Below, piece by piece: positions 34,379 to 45,189 of a stretch of 64,000 nucleotides of DNA; position 1 is the first letter of the stretch, and every line of letters starts with the position of its first letter. Source of the stretch: Chrysopilus asiliformis (lineage: Eukaryota; Arthropoda; Insecta; Diptera; Rhagionidae); NCBI GenBank assembly GCA_964034945.1, contig OZ035960.1:84878148-84942147 (forward strand). The letters run 5' to 3'. The notes under the pieces were generated by a model, which worked only from the letters and a program-made list of their open reading frames with translations, did not search any database and was not told the origin of the DNA. A program made the translations under genes and the position numbers.

Positions 34379-34746
34379 TTTTGCAGAAAGTTAACTTAAT
34401 AATTAAACTCAGACAATTGAATTAAATTTTTTTACATTCAAATACGTATTTAGGAAAAAGGTTACTCGGTTTATTAAAAAAAATTGAAATTCAAAGTGTT
34501 TTATATTTGAATTTTCATCATGTTCTTTTAACGCCAACTTTATAAATTGATATATACATTTTATAAAAAGGTTTTATTTGAAAATTGGCTGTTTATAAAA
34601 CTCAGGATAAAATTTATACTTTTTATTTATCAATGCCTTTAATATTTCATAATTTATTAATTCTATTACAATTTTGGTATAGAATGACTTTATATGGAAA
34701 AATTTATCAAAAAAGGATAAATTTTATACCCAAATTTTCAACTGTG

Positions 34747-35640
34747 TGGAAACAACGTGATTCCAAGTGGTGTTAAGTATGAGTTCTAGCATCTCTGCTG
34801 CAAGAACGATTTTTGAGTCAGATGTGTATATTGGGATTTCGTCTAAATTTGATGCCCTTATTGCAAATTTGAGCAACCTTGTGAGTAGAAGCGCTCCACA
34901 AAGCTCAAGTTTAGGTAACGAAATGGGTTTAATGGGAGCGAACTTTGTTTTAGAGCAGAGGAAATGAGTATAGGTTTTCCCATCAGTTGAGTTAACTTGG
35001 ATGTATATTAATGCGGCGTATGCTCTTTCAGATGCGTCACAAAACCCGTGTAAACTTAATTGTGTTGAATTTGAATACGTGTGGATCCATCGCGGGATTT
35101 TGATGCAGTTAATGGATTCTAATGTTTCGCGAAATATTATCCATTTTTTCTACAATCCGGGTGATAAGGGTTCGTCCTAACCAATTTTTGAAATCCATAA
35201 CGATTGTAAAAATATTTTTCCGGTTACGATTTTTGAAGAGATCCAGCCGAGAGGGTCAAATATTCTTGCAATATTTGAAAGTGCCGTACGTTTGGTCGGA
35301 GTATGTTCTAGTGATGTGGACACTTGATATGATAGAACATCGGCATCTGGATGCCATTGAATTTCCAATGTTTTGATGCACTTATCCTCTTTTATAATTT
35401 GGGGATATTCTTTGTAATCATCGGGCAAATGTTGTACTAAATCGTCGTGATTTGAAGACCATTTTTAAAGGCATTTTCCCTTTCGTGAATATTTCAATTA
35501 ATTGCATTTGCTGAGTTAGCGCTTCACTGATTGTATTTGACCCAGACAGTAAATTATCAACATAGACATCTCTTTTGATAATCCTTAGGATTTCCGGATA
35601 ACTGTATTTAGTAACCGAACTATATGCGAAGAAGATCCAC
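34747..35640 (-). pseudogene. BEL/Pao reverse transcriptase and RNase H
   Basis: Minus-strand order: YPEILRIIKRDVYVDNLLSG (RT active site), LEIQWHPDADVLSYQV, IARIFDPLGWISSKIVTGK, LHGFCDASERAYAALIYIQV (RNase H), PKLELCGALLLTRLLK, IPIYTSDSKIVLA and NTTWNHVVS. The RT box reads YVDN where YVDD is expected. Several frames are used. The part of RT before YPEIL is missing here; a piece of it is at 42543-42707. Confidence 0.8.
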
Positions 35641-35699
35641 GAGTAATTTTAAAATGAAATTTTTGTTAAAAAACTGCGTTCAGCTGTTTTTTTTTCTTA

Positions 35700-36282
35700 A
35701 ATTGCTTTGACATAAACAGCGGCTTATTGGCTCACCCTAAACACGAAATTTTCTCTCATCGCAATACAAACATAAGTGCTGCTGGCCTCATTTGTTTACG
35801 TTTTGTTGAGCAATTGAAGAAATCATTTTTCGTATGTTTTTCACTGTACAAAAATAGGTTTCCGCTCTGAAAGATGCCACGAATAAAATTTTTAAAATGC
35901 ATTGTCACCGAATGTTTATCTAACAGCAAGAAAAATCCAGAAAGAAATTTTTCAGGCTTCCGATACCGATGGAAATGTAAATTTTTGGTTTTCTTCTAAA
36001 AATGCGAATAAAAAAACAACACTTGGCGAAAAAAACAAAACTTAAATCAAGTTTAAACACGTCGCAACGTGAAACACATGTCGCGGAGTTTGTTTTGAAC
36101 TGTCAAAGCGGTATTTGAGTAGTATTACCAGGTATTTTCTTTTGTAGTTAAAATTAAGCGCGACAATTTAAAAGGCAATTCCTAACTATTGTGCTTTTTT
36201 TTAAATACATACATGAAATTTGATCATTTCGGTTTCTAAAATAATAATGTTCCTTTAAAATAAATCCTTAAATTTATATTAG
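35700..36282 (+). pseudogene. THAP-like zinc finger fragment
   Basis: At 35876 an ATG opens MPRIKFLKCIVTEC ... NFFRLPTD, which resembles the start of a THAP C2CH finger (Cys pair, then FFRLP). The frame is lost after about 50 codons. THAP domains occur in P-element-type transposases and in host proteins. Another THAP-like piece is at 40850-41088. The rest of this stretch is unassigned. Confidence 0.4.
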
Positions 36283-36440
36283 AAAAAAAAAATTTCTAAA
36301 AAAAATAAAACCGACTTTAAAAAAAACTGAAAAGAGAAAAAAGCACTAAAAAGAAAAAAATAATTTCAAACTATGTCCATTAATAGCGTATTTAAAATTC
36401 GGCTTTTTTGGAGTGGCGTTAAATTTACACTAAATAAAAT
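36283..36440. repeat. Left arm of a 155-bp inverted repeat
   Basis: It includes AAAACCGACTTTAAAAAAAA and TCAAACTATGTCCATTAATAG, ending in GGAGTGGCGTTAAATTT. The reverse complement is at 39303-39460. The arms enclose the second CACTA derivative with 100-200 bp to spare on each side. Confidence 0.7.
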
Positions 36441-37204
36441 CGTTGTAAAATTTCTATTGTCAAGTTTCGCACAAAATCAGTTTGTACATGGAGACAAAAA
36501 ATAGGATAGATTTCTACAAAAAATAGTAACATATGAGACAGTGGGCTTTTTTATAGCGATTGCTTAAAAATAGGGAATCCAATTTGGGACATAAAATAAC
36601 TTAGTTTTGGTGCTTCTAAGAGCCGTGTCTATACACGGTTAGAAAAATTGGTGTAAAATCGTAAGTATTTTGGTGTACATATATGACCACACCAAAAAAG
36701 GATTAAAATCTAAGTCTCGGAAAATATTAAAACATAGATTTTAAGTATTTTAAGAATACTTTTCAAGTTTTTTTGGCATTAAAATTTTGACAGATATTTA
36801 AGTCAACAGGGTTACTTTTTAATATTTTTTGTATTAGTTTTCAATTCATTTTTTATTAAAATATAATCCAATACGGATTAAATTATATTCCATATTGGTT
36901 AGTTTATAAGTATGTTGGACTTAAATTTAATCTAGAAAAAGAATTGAAAATTAGCTGTGCTACCACACTTTCGTGGAATGCAAGCGAATCAGAGCCACGG
37001 CCTCCAATTTTGCCTGCATTCAACGAAAGTATTGTGGTTCGCTAATAAATGGATAGGTCTGTGAAAAAATACTACATTATTTAAAAAAAATTAAAAATTT
37101 ATTTCTTGAAATACCAGTCGAACTTAACATAGTATATAAGGTAACAAAATGTATCGTTTCTTACAAATAAGGTGAAACGAAAACGGTTTTTTTATAAGGT
37201 TTTG

Positions 37205-37690
37205 TTCAAAATTCACCAATTTTTTTCATTTGTGTTGATTACTTCAAAATAATTCAATTTTTCATCAAGATCTTTGATTTTATACACTAAACAACTTAAG
37301 AAAACCTTATTTTCTATTACAATAATTAATTTTATTAATCCAAAAGTATTTTGATCTTCGCCACTAATTAAGGAAATAAAACAATCATTCCTATAGTGAT
37401 ACCCATCTTGCTTAAACCAGTCAGTTGAAAAAATATCAGTATCTTTTTCTAAACATAAACTCATTAATTCTTTGATTAAATTTGTTTCATTTATACTAGT
37501 TTTTTTAGTGGGCCGAACGTTATGATTGGTTTAAATTTTAAAGTTTTCCATAAATGAACCATCATTTGCTGATGACGTATTGAAAGGGTTTTGCAAAGGT
37601 TAATATAATTATTAATGGAAGAATTCAGTTGTGTAAAATACTTATGTTTTGATTCATATCTCATTGCCCACGTATGTATAGGAGGACCAT
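37205..37690 (-). pseudogene. CACTA transposase C-terminal remnant
   Basis: Minus-strand WAMRYESKHKYFTQ followed by INNYINLCKTLSIRHQQM parallels FESKYQYFKNSGRVSKNYIN and LCKTLAVKHQKQ of the transposase at 29754. The last part (YRNDCFISLISGEDQNTFG, VFLSCLVYKIK) parallels its C-terminus. No start codon or N-terminal domain survives. Confidence 0.6.
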
Positions 37691-37899
37691 TTCTTCGAAT
37701 TAGATACTTCCAAATTATGGCCGTTTCTGGACGAAGAAGGACCCGCTTTTGGAGCTACGAGGTCTTCAACTTTTCGCCGCTTTGTATTGGCGTTTTTTTG
37801 TTTAACAGCCAAATATCCGGTGTTTTTCTTTGGATTATAAAAGACATCCTAACATAAAATTGCAAATTATAAAACATAATTTAAGTTAGAGTCTTTTCA

Positions 37900-38730
37900 T
37901 ATAAAACCGGAAAACATTTAAGATACAATAAAGAGCAGATATACTTACAATTCTACCTACTTCACTGTTTTGAATCCTGTACGACGGGAACAGGTTTATA
38001 ATTGCATTTGCTACCGCAACTTTTTCCTCTTTTTTTGGATAGTCTCCAAACGTTGTCTTCATAAAATCATATACTTATGAAACTAAACTTCGCCTGGTTG
38101 TATCGAGGAGTGTGGATTTCGATTCATATTCATTTAAAATTTGGAGTCCTCCATTGGCCTTCAAATAGTTTTCTAGTATCTAAAAGTAAAAAAAATATGT
38201 CAAATTTCCCCTTCTCGAGACATCCCACAATTTTTGCGAAGTCTCTGATGCAAAAAGTGATGTATCAGATATTTTTACAACTTACCGGACTATTTACTAA
38301 AAGCTGAGGTCCTACCCCCGCAAAAGTTCTTTTTAATAATGAAGTCTCTGTCTGACATTCTGACATTCGAATTTTCAGGAAAAAACATGCACACTGCTTG
38401 TAATTAGAGACGATTTGCAATAAATTTGCAAATGGAATTTCTGTATTCGATTGGTCTGTAAAATCAAATGTTTTTTCTTCGGGAATGCTAAACCTGTGAA
38501 AGACTGAGAAGTTTATTTTTTATTTACACTGTTTCCAAAGTTTTTCTAAAATTCACAAGACACTACAATATCGTTTTCAAAACTTACTAGAAAGCACAAT
38601 ATCGTTCTCATCAGATTGGCCTGTCAGAGCTTTCTAAATCCAAAATATATTTATCTATTCGGATGTATTTCAACTCATCCCGAAACTCCACTTTCAAAAT
38701 TACATCGGTTTCAATTTTTAATGCCATTTT
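37900..38730 (-). pseudogene. CACTA second-gene remnant
   Basis: ATG at about 38728 gives MALKIETDVILKVEFRDELK. Further downstream, TTRRSLVS and MKTTFGDYPKKEEKVAVANA ... INLFPSYRI match the SGRRNVVSWLASYLQ / AAKACIIAFPVLK block of the gene at 32252-34378. Stops and frame changes break it. Confidence 0.5.
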
Positions 38731-39185
38731 TCCGCACTATTTACGAGAACTTTCTGCTGTAATACTGAAGCAATCGAAATGTCTATCAAAACTACCGTTA
38801 GACATCGTGTTGCCATTTTTACACCATTTGTCTTAAAATGCAATATTGTCAGACTTGGATAGTTACTATTTTAAGTTATTTGGGGTTAAATCTATAATAG
38901 CATTTGACTTTAATTACCATAATGAACATAGAAGTTCTCACTACCACAGACAAATGAACTCGTTGTGTGAGAAGGAATCAAGTTTTAAAAACTTACAATA
39001 TAAACATTTTTGGTGTACATTTAATCGAAAATGTGTGTTAAAGAAAGAAAATATTACAATTCAATACAAAAATTCTTACACTTTTTCGTAAGTTTTTGGA
39101 AATATTGAAATTTAAGCTTTTAAGACTTGAATACGGCTGTAACCCAAAGGCAGACTTAAAAAATATCCCAATTTTTCTAACCGTG

Positions 39186-39302
39186 TAGTTAATCTGTTTG
39201 ACAACAAAATTTTTGGAGTCGATCTTAGTTAGCCTTAAGGGTTAGAAAGTATGTAAACGATTAGCCTTAAGGGTTAGAAAGGATGTAATTTATTTTAGTT
39301 GC
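39186..39302. other. Short flank with a 29-bp direct repeat
   Basis: The word TTAGCCTTAAGGGTTAGAAA occurs twice, at about 39228 and 39261. Otherwise nothing assignable. Confidence 0.4.
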
Positions 39303-39460
39303 AAATTTAACGCCACTCCAAAAAAGCCGAATTTTAAATACGCTATTAATGGACATAGTTTGAAATTATTTTTTTCTTTTTAGTGCTTTTTTCTCTTTTC
39401 AGTTTTTTTTTAAAGTCGGTTTTATTTTTTTTAGAAATTTTTTTTTTATTTCGAACGTTT
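39303..39460. repeat. Right arm of the 155-bp inverted repeat
   Basis: Reverse complement of 36283-36440, nearly identical by eye. With its partner it could form a very long hairpin or be the termini of an outer transposon that contains the CACTA derivative. I find no clear target duplication outside the arms. Confidence 0.7.
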
Positions 39461-39654
39461 TTAGTTTCAATTTTTAATATAGGTAAAATTACAAAGGGTT
39501 TGAGGGGATAAGTCCGCAGATGAGAAATACATATATAAAAGAATCTTCCAGATATTGTACTGAACACAACACAAAGAATTTTACTCGATATCCCAAGCAG
39601 GAAGGGGTTTGAAGGGGTAGGTTAACACGGGGGAAATATATAAAAGAACCTTCC

Positions 39655-40477
39655 TATAATTGCCAATCTGGCAATTATTGAAAGCTATAATTGCCAATCT
39701 GGCAATTATTGAAAACCCGTATGGTGATTTAATTGAACGGCGTATCAAAATTTCATTTGAATTCAAATTTTCCAATAAGATTTTTTTAAAACTTGTTCCA
39801 ATCGGATTTTGATGTATGGGAGTTTTATGTAGAATCATATTCTAAATATCATATTCTAGATAAGATGCACCGTTTCTGAGAAATTCGGAAAAAACGATTT
39901 CGTTCCTATGGGGGGTACCCCCCATTTTTGCCCATTAACCCTCATACTGTCCTCGGGTCATTTCTGACCCAAATTCGATTTTAATTAAAAGTGTCTTCTC
40001 AACTACATGAAAAATGTTTGTATGATGTAGGCCCAGTGAACAAATTTCTTTTGAATACCGATAACAATAATCTATTTGTTCATATTTTAATCCATTGAAG
40101 AGCACTGATAATTGTGACGGGTGTAGTATTCTATGTAGAGGGTCATTCTTGACCCACGAAGACATACGTTATTTTTCTTAAGGACAGTATTAGGGTTAAC
40201 GAACTTAGCCTCGCATTTTACGAAAAACGGATCTGCGCAAAATTTCAAGTCTCTAGCTCAATCCATGCGCCCGCAATCCGCGCCACAGACAGACAGACGG
40301 ACGGACGGACGGACAGACGGACGGACAGACAGACGGACGGACATGGAAAATTCAATTTTTTTTATCATTCTAAACACACTGGTGTAATTCATTTTTGTGT
40401 GTGATGAAGGGATCGTGGCGTTACAAACGGTAAGGCAAAGTTAATATACCCTTTGGTTTCACCATACGGGTATAAAC
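39655..40477. repeat. Dispersed repeat, copy 2, with nested MITE
   Basis: Same family as 19197-19775. The opening palindrome ATAATTGCCAATCTGGCAATTAT is duplicated here (39657 and 39688). The GACA/GACG array is at about 40286-40342, and the end CACCATACGGGTATAAA at about 40476. A piggyBac-type MITE (39939-40195) interrupts it at TTAA. Removing the MITE restores the TTGCCCATTAACGAACTTAG seen in copy 1. Confidence 0.75.
39939..40195. mobile_element. piggyBac-type MITE (257 bp)
   Basis: The ends CCCTCATACTGTCC and CCCTAATACTGTCC are inverted and flanked by TTAA (39935-39938 and 40196-40199). Inside each end lies a GGGTCA...TGACCC word pair. TTAA targets and CCC starts are the hallmarks of piggyBac elements. 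It has no gene. Its empty site is preserved in repeat copy 1 (about 19480). Confidence 0.85.
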
Positions 40478-40790
40478 ATAACAAAAGCTATAATTGCCAA
40501 TCTGGCAATTATTGAAAACCTGTATGGTGATATTGGTATCTTAATTTGAGCATTTGTACCAAAATTACACTTTGAAGTCGAACTTTCCAATAAGATTTTT
40601 TTAAAATTTATTCCAATCGGATTTTGATGTATGGGAGTTTTATGTAGAATCATATCCTAAATAATTTTTGTTCTTGGACTTTTTTGATAAGATGCACCGT
40701 TTTTGAGATATTCGGAAAAAACGTTTTCGTTTGTATGGGGGGTACCCCCCCTAATGGTCCATTTTTGCCCACGAACGAACCGGGGTCCAA
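40478..40790. repeat. Dispersed repeat, copy 3, truncated
   Basis: Same family, following copy 2 head to tail (AACATAACAAAAGCTATAAT onwards). It ends after the GGGGGGTACCCCCCC block and TTTTTGCCCA, before the microsatellite. Confidence 0.7.
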
Positions 40791-40849
40791 CCAGGAACTT
40801 TCTCTACAACTTTCTCTTTGGGATGACCAAAATCGGTCAACCCAGTAAA

Positions 40850-41088
40850 AAGTTAGGCGTGAACATACATAAAAAAAAATATTCAGGTGGAATTGAGAAC
40901 CTTTTCCTTTTTGGAAGTCGGTTAAAAATGTGGCTAACTTCGATAAATTGGCAAGATTTGATAAACATAAACGGTACTTGCATTGATCGTGTTTGCGAAC
41001 TTCATTTCCACGAAAGAATGTTTTGTTCCGCAAATCGTCTTCGGAAAAATGCTTGTCCTGTGGTTTCATTGTCTACTACTGGCATTTA
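40850..41088 (+). pseudogene. THAP-like zinc finger fragment
   Basis: The frame gives RLKMWLTSINWQDL, then DRVCELHFHERMF and RLRKNACPVVSL. This resembles the second half of a THAP domain: the conserved Trp, the Cys-x2-His pair and the final A-x-P. It is open to 41088. It may belong with the THAP start at 35876, or be a separate fragment. Confidence 0.45.
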
Positions 41089-41530
41089 AGATATCCAAAT
41101 AACACATTTTGTTTTAAATTATTGAATTCTGAAATGTGTGATTTTTCTAAAAATTGAGTAAGAGCTTCATAGAACTATAAACTAATTCATTTAATAAACA
41201 TATTGTTGAAAGTTGTTATAAAACTAAAAGCCAAGCAATAGATTTTTATTAAATTAGTTATGGTTGCTTCATGAAGAAGTGCGAATTTAGCTGAAGGTGG
41301 TGTGGAAAATCACATATTAATTTATGCCTTGGTTAGATTATTTAAAATTTTTTAGCATGAATTTGGATTCAATATTTTTTCAATATATAATTTTCCAAAT
41401 GTTCATCTGGCAACCCCGCGTATGCTCTTTCTCTGAATTTCGACATTTTCTCACAAATACACATTGAATTTCGTGTTCTTATGCAGACAAGACGACAGAT
41501 CTACTGTTTATCGGATATACTCTCCACTCA
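41089..41530. other. Unassigned AT-rich stretch
   Basis: I see no coding signal, inverted ends or known repeat here. Confidence 0.4.
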
Positions 41531-42535
41531 TTAAAAATCTTGTTCTTTCTTTCGCTTCGTCAAATCGCAGGATCTTGAAGGCCAATTAACGTCACCGAAT
41601 CTGGAAATAACACGGTCTGGAAATTTTGTATGCAGTAGTTGCAGTGTTTCTCTGGCTGCATGGTACGTAGCCCCATCTTGCTGAAACCACATGTCCTCAG
41701 TATCACTATTTTCCAGTTTTGGGCATAAAAAAATTGTGATCATGTCGCGATATCTGGTTCCGTTAACGGTTATGGCTCTTCCAGGATCATTTTCGAAAAA
41801 AGTACGGACCAATCACACCACCAGACCACAATGCACACCAAACAGTAACTCTTTGTGGATGCATTGGCCTCTCTTGGATCACGTGTGGGTTTTCCTTTCC
41901 CCAAATACGGCAGTTTTGTTTATTAACGTAGCCAACGATCTTGAAATGTGCTTCGTCCGAAGAGATGATTTTTTTGGAAATGTCGTCGTTTTGTTCCAGT
42001 ATCCAATTGGCAAAGTCCCGACGCATGGAATGATCTTGTGGCAGCAATTCTTGTGTCAATTGAACTTTGTAGGCCTGCAACGATAAATCTTTGTGCATAA
42101 TACGCCATACAGTTGACTCAGAACGTCCCAATTGTTGTGAACGTCGGGAAATTGACATGTTGGGGTCATTTTCAACACTATCACTCACAGCAGCAATATT
42201 TTCTTCTGAGCGACCGGCACGAGCATACTGACGTCTTTCTCGATTTTGTACTGCATAAATTTCTTGAAATTTCCGCACAGTATTACCATTTTTTTGTTGT
42301 TCAGTTGGACGATTGTGTCGACCATAAACATCACGTAATTTGCGAAACACATTTATCACAGACTGACCATTTTCATAAAATAATTCTATAATTTCAATAC
42401 GTTGTTGTAATGTATACGACTCCATTTTTATAAATGGCAAACCTTCAGCTTTCAAAATTACGTATAATATGGGTGCGTTCAATGTTTGAAGTGTGTTAAA
42501 AAGGCGCTTACTTTCGAAAACTAAATTTGAAAGAC
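41531..42535 (-). pseudogene. Tc1/mariner-type transposase, 3' truncated
   Basis: ATG at about 42423 (MESYTLQQRIEIIELFYENG). An N-terminal helix-turn-helix region (YGRHNRPTEQQ, RRSQQLGRSESTVWRIMHKD) is followed by the DDE core: SSDEAHFKI, WFQQDGATYHAA and WPSRSCDLT. I count 36 residues between the second and third Asp. A frameshift falls near 41800, and the protein is cut just after the third Asp (about 41555). On the 5' side CAGGGTCTTTCAAATTTAG at about 42535, next to TA, is the likely inverted end; the other end is missing. It lies in a BEL RT and forms a chimeric open frame with it. Confidence 0.75.
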
Positions 42536-42542
42536 CCTGTAG

Positions 42543-42720
42543 TATTGCACTTAGATCATCTTGAATTGTTGGCCTAACTAGTAACATATCATTCAATGAG
42601 TTTCCTGACGTGGTTTTTGCAGATGCATCGAATACTACTCTAAGCTTCGTAGTAGTGCTTTCTTCAATGGTGTGGCAAATACGAGCATGTATAATTAGAT
42701 ACCCCATGATTGTGTCCGTC
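42543..42720 (-). pseudogene. BEL/Pao reverse transcriptase, proximal fragment
   Basis: Minus-strand ESTTTKLRVVFDASAKTTSG followed by LNDMLLVRPTIQDDLSAIL is the characteristic BEL/Pao RT block. It is interrupted by the mariner. The next expected RT segments are absent until YPEILRIIK at 35640. Confidence 0.8.
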
Positions 42721-42839
42721 TTCCTTTGTATTGGATAATATGTGGAAAAACATTTTACTTAGTAATTTTTAATAAATTATATTTTTTAAGATATGAATTT
42801 AACTTTATTAAATCTAGATAACATAATTCTATTTATTTT

Positions 42840-43440
42840 ATTTTACTTTTGCTTTCTGCCAGCGCTCTTATTGCATCGGCAATATTATTGAAGGCATCGG
42901 TGCACCGTCCCCCTTGTAAATTTCCAGCCTCCTGGGCATCTGCTACCCGTTGGAGCTGCTCTCCCATACTTTCTAGAGCGGTTGTATTAGCTCTCTTTAC
43001 CTCTTTTAATATTTCCGGCAGTTTAGCTTCTAAAGATTTTTTTTTGTCAATTTATGAGTGTTGTGTTCAAATATTTATTATCTTTAGATACCGTAACTTT
43101 CTTTGATAGCTTTGCTGCATACCTATTTTGTTTTCCCGGAGTTGGACGGTTGCCGGTGAAACTCTTATCTGCAGTTATGTTGTTGGAAATAGCCTCATGG
43201 AAGGTCTGCGTAGTTATTAAAGGCTTAACTTCAACATCTAGAAATTCAACGTCCATATAGTCTTCTTCCTGATCCTCGTCACCAATAACTTGCTTTATGT
43301 TAGATGAAGATTCCTCATCTGATTTACTTGGAGGAAGCGGCCCGAATCCAGCTTCTTCATTGGATACGCCATCCATAACGACATTGCTCGTTCTATCAGC
43401 CTTATTAATAAGTCTTTGATAAAGCCTAGTTATCTCTAAC
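42840..43440 (-). pseudogene. Harbinger-associated accessory protein remnant
   Basis: The open part 43376-43047 is acidic and disordered (PPSKSDEESSS, DEDQEEDYMDVEFLDVEV), then basic (GKQNRYAAKLSKKVTV). An A9 run near 43030 shifts the frame into a helical end (EAKLPEILKEVKRANTTALE ... ADAIRALAESKSK). It resembles the tail of Myb-type partners of Harbinger transposases, but the DNA-binding head is missing, so this is inference from layout and neighbourhood. Confidence 0.4.
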
Positions 43441-43879
43441 TGATGGTTTACGCAGTGGATAAGTGTAAATTCTTATTAATAACAAATTTTGAAAGTTATC
43501 TGGCGATTGTTAAACCATGTGTAACTAACTCGCCATTTTGGTGAGTTAACGAATTGATAACTTTATCAACTTGAGAGAACAGTAATTGTGATTGTAATGG
43601 CTTCTGGGTTCTCCAATTTTTTAAAAAGTTTAAATATGCTAAATTCATTTGGAAATAGCAACTTAACTTCTGTGTAACGAAAAAAGGAATATAAAAACCG
43701 TTTTTGATTGAATTTTGGTGTATGGAAGTTATGTGAAATTGTATTCTAAATACGTATTCCAGTGGATATCCAAGTTATGGCTGCGATAATGTACTGGGGT
43801 CGTAATGAGGTAAAGATGCCGGTTTTATGCTAAATTCATTTGAAAATAGCAACTTTTTATTTTAAAATACTTAATGAAA
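43441..43879. other. Flank of Harbinger 3 with partial inverted words
   Basis: It has repeated AATATGCTAAATTCATTTGRAAATAGCAACTT words (about 43635 and 43826) and GAGTTAG/CTAACTC words near 43530. They could be subterminal repeats of a transposon; no gene is seen. Confidence 0.35.
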
Positions 43880-44895
43880 TAATACTAGCTGTGCGGACAT
43901 TCACGGTACTAGCCAACCTTCCGTAAGCCTTGTTTGCGCACGGGTTGCTAAAGCATTCGCCTTAAACTCTAGGCATATCATTAAAATGCCGCTAGGCGCA
44001 GCAGATGAAATTAGTACAATTAACGAATTCAAAAAAATTCGCGATTTCTCCCACGTAATTGGTGCAGTAGACTGCACTCATATAAAGATTCTAAAGCAGG
44101 GAGGTGAATCCGGGCAGTATTACCCCCGTCGCACACTTCAGCTAAGCGAGCTAAGTTTCTCGCTGAAAGTAAAATCCTTAGCATTTGCATTGGTGACCGC
44201 ACACTTTAGCGGAACTATGAAACTAGGTCGCCTAGTCATGGGCGAGACGGACCAAGCTCGCTCGCGTAGTTCAGACTTCAACTACGCGAACTACTTCGCT
44301 GGCATCGCTGACACTCACATATACGCACTTTCGGCGTTATACAGTGTAGAATCGGTGTTTACAAAAGTGTAGTATTTTGTGGACATACATGTGTAAGTGC
44401 CAATTGCATACAACTAATGGCATACATTTATTTAAATATCGCCGCGTAGTTTAGCTCAAGTGTGCAACGATGTGAGTTAACCCAGCTAAGCTATGTAACT
44501 ATAGCTAGCCTCGCTCACATAGCTTAGCTGAAGTGTACGACGGGCGTTTATAAACAGAAAAGGATATTTTTCTATCAACCCGCAAGTTGTTTGTCACGCG
44601 CAGTTAAAAATAATGGATATCGTTGCTCATTGGCACGGAAGTACCCATGATTCCCGGATTTGCAGAGACAGCAGGATAAAAGATCGCCTAGAAAGTGGGG
44701 AAGTCAAAGGACGCCTATTAGGGATGGTGGTTATGCGTGCACCAATTACCTTTTTACGCCTGTTTTAAACCCCAAAAGTACGACCGAACAGAACTATAAT
44801 GTTGCATATATCGCCACCCGAAATATAGTAGAGCGACATTTAACGTTTCGAAGGCCAGGTTTTAAATTTTACTTGCGAGAACAAGAGGGTCTTTA
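43880..44895 (+). pseudogene. Harbinger 3 (HARBI1-like) transposase
   Basis: SQPSVSLVCARVAKAFAL and FSHVIGAVDCTHIKI (first D) up to GGESGQYY at about 44123 are followed by a 435-bp insertion. From 44562 INRKGYFSINPQVVCHAQLK and IVAHWHGSTHDSRI (second D) continue. Then come a frame-shifted LLGDGGYACTNYLFTPV and AYIATRNIVERHL, in which the final E lies. It is of the HARBI1-like branch, different from H1 and H2. The insertion and frameshifts inactivate it. Confidence 0.75.
44124..44561. mobile_element. MITE inside the Harbinger 3 transposase
   Basis: The ends are inverted: CCCGTCGCACACTTCAGCTA and CCCGTCGTACACTTCAGCTA, continuing AGC. Further GCTAAGC / GCTTAGC and CGCGTAGTT words fill the subterminal parts. 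It has no gene. The transposase frame on both sides belongs together, which fixes the borders to within a few bases, but I could not settle the duplication. Confidence 0.7.
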
Positions 44896-45189
44896 GAAAA
44901 TGTTAAGATAGTTTTGCATAACCTGACAATTGATTACCAGGATGCAATGGGTTAGTATTGAGATCCTCAAAAACGCATAACAAACCCTTTATTCTCATAT
45001 GATACTTCTGAAATCAGCGAAACACATTCAATACCAAGCGACTGTCATCAAGAAATGCAAAATGTTGAATATTCACGCAGAGCATTCAACGCCACATATT
45101 TTTTATATTTTTTTTTAACAAACATAAACAATAATTCATTTTAATTTTTAAATTCATTTATTGATATAAAGAAAAAAATTTGAAATATT
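44896..45189. other. Interval within Harbinger 3
   Basis: 3' flank of the transposase and an AT-rich stretch before the end of the convergent Myb-type gene. Nothing else is seen. Confidence 0.35.

Larger units (their letters stand above)
29282..34746 (-). mobile_element. EnSpm/CACTA transposon, 5.5 kb, two genes
   Basis: The ends are CACAGTTGAAAATTTGAGGA (left) and CACAGTTGAAAATTTGGG-type (right, inverted), with subterminal TTTATA-rich repeats. They are flanked by the 2-bp duplication TG (29280-29281 and 34747-34748). It holds two minus-strand genes: a multi-exon gene first and the transposase second. It sits inside a BEL RNase H codon run, which reads through cleanly when the element is ignored. 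CACxG ends and a 2-bp duplication fit animal EnSpm/CACTA elements. Confidence 0.8.
36634..39185 (-). mobile_element. Second CACTA-type element, degraded (2.55 kb)
   Basis: The ends are CACGGTTAGAAAAATTGG in inverted orientation (36634 onward, and inward from 39185). TA is duplicated at 36632-36633 and 39186-39187. The element keeps pieces of both genes of the CACTA element at 29282, in the same order and strand. Large deletions removed most of the transposase. Confidence 0.7.
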
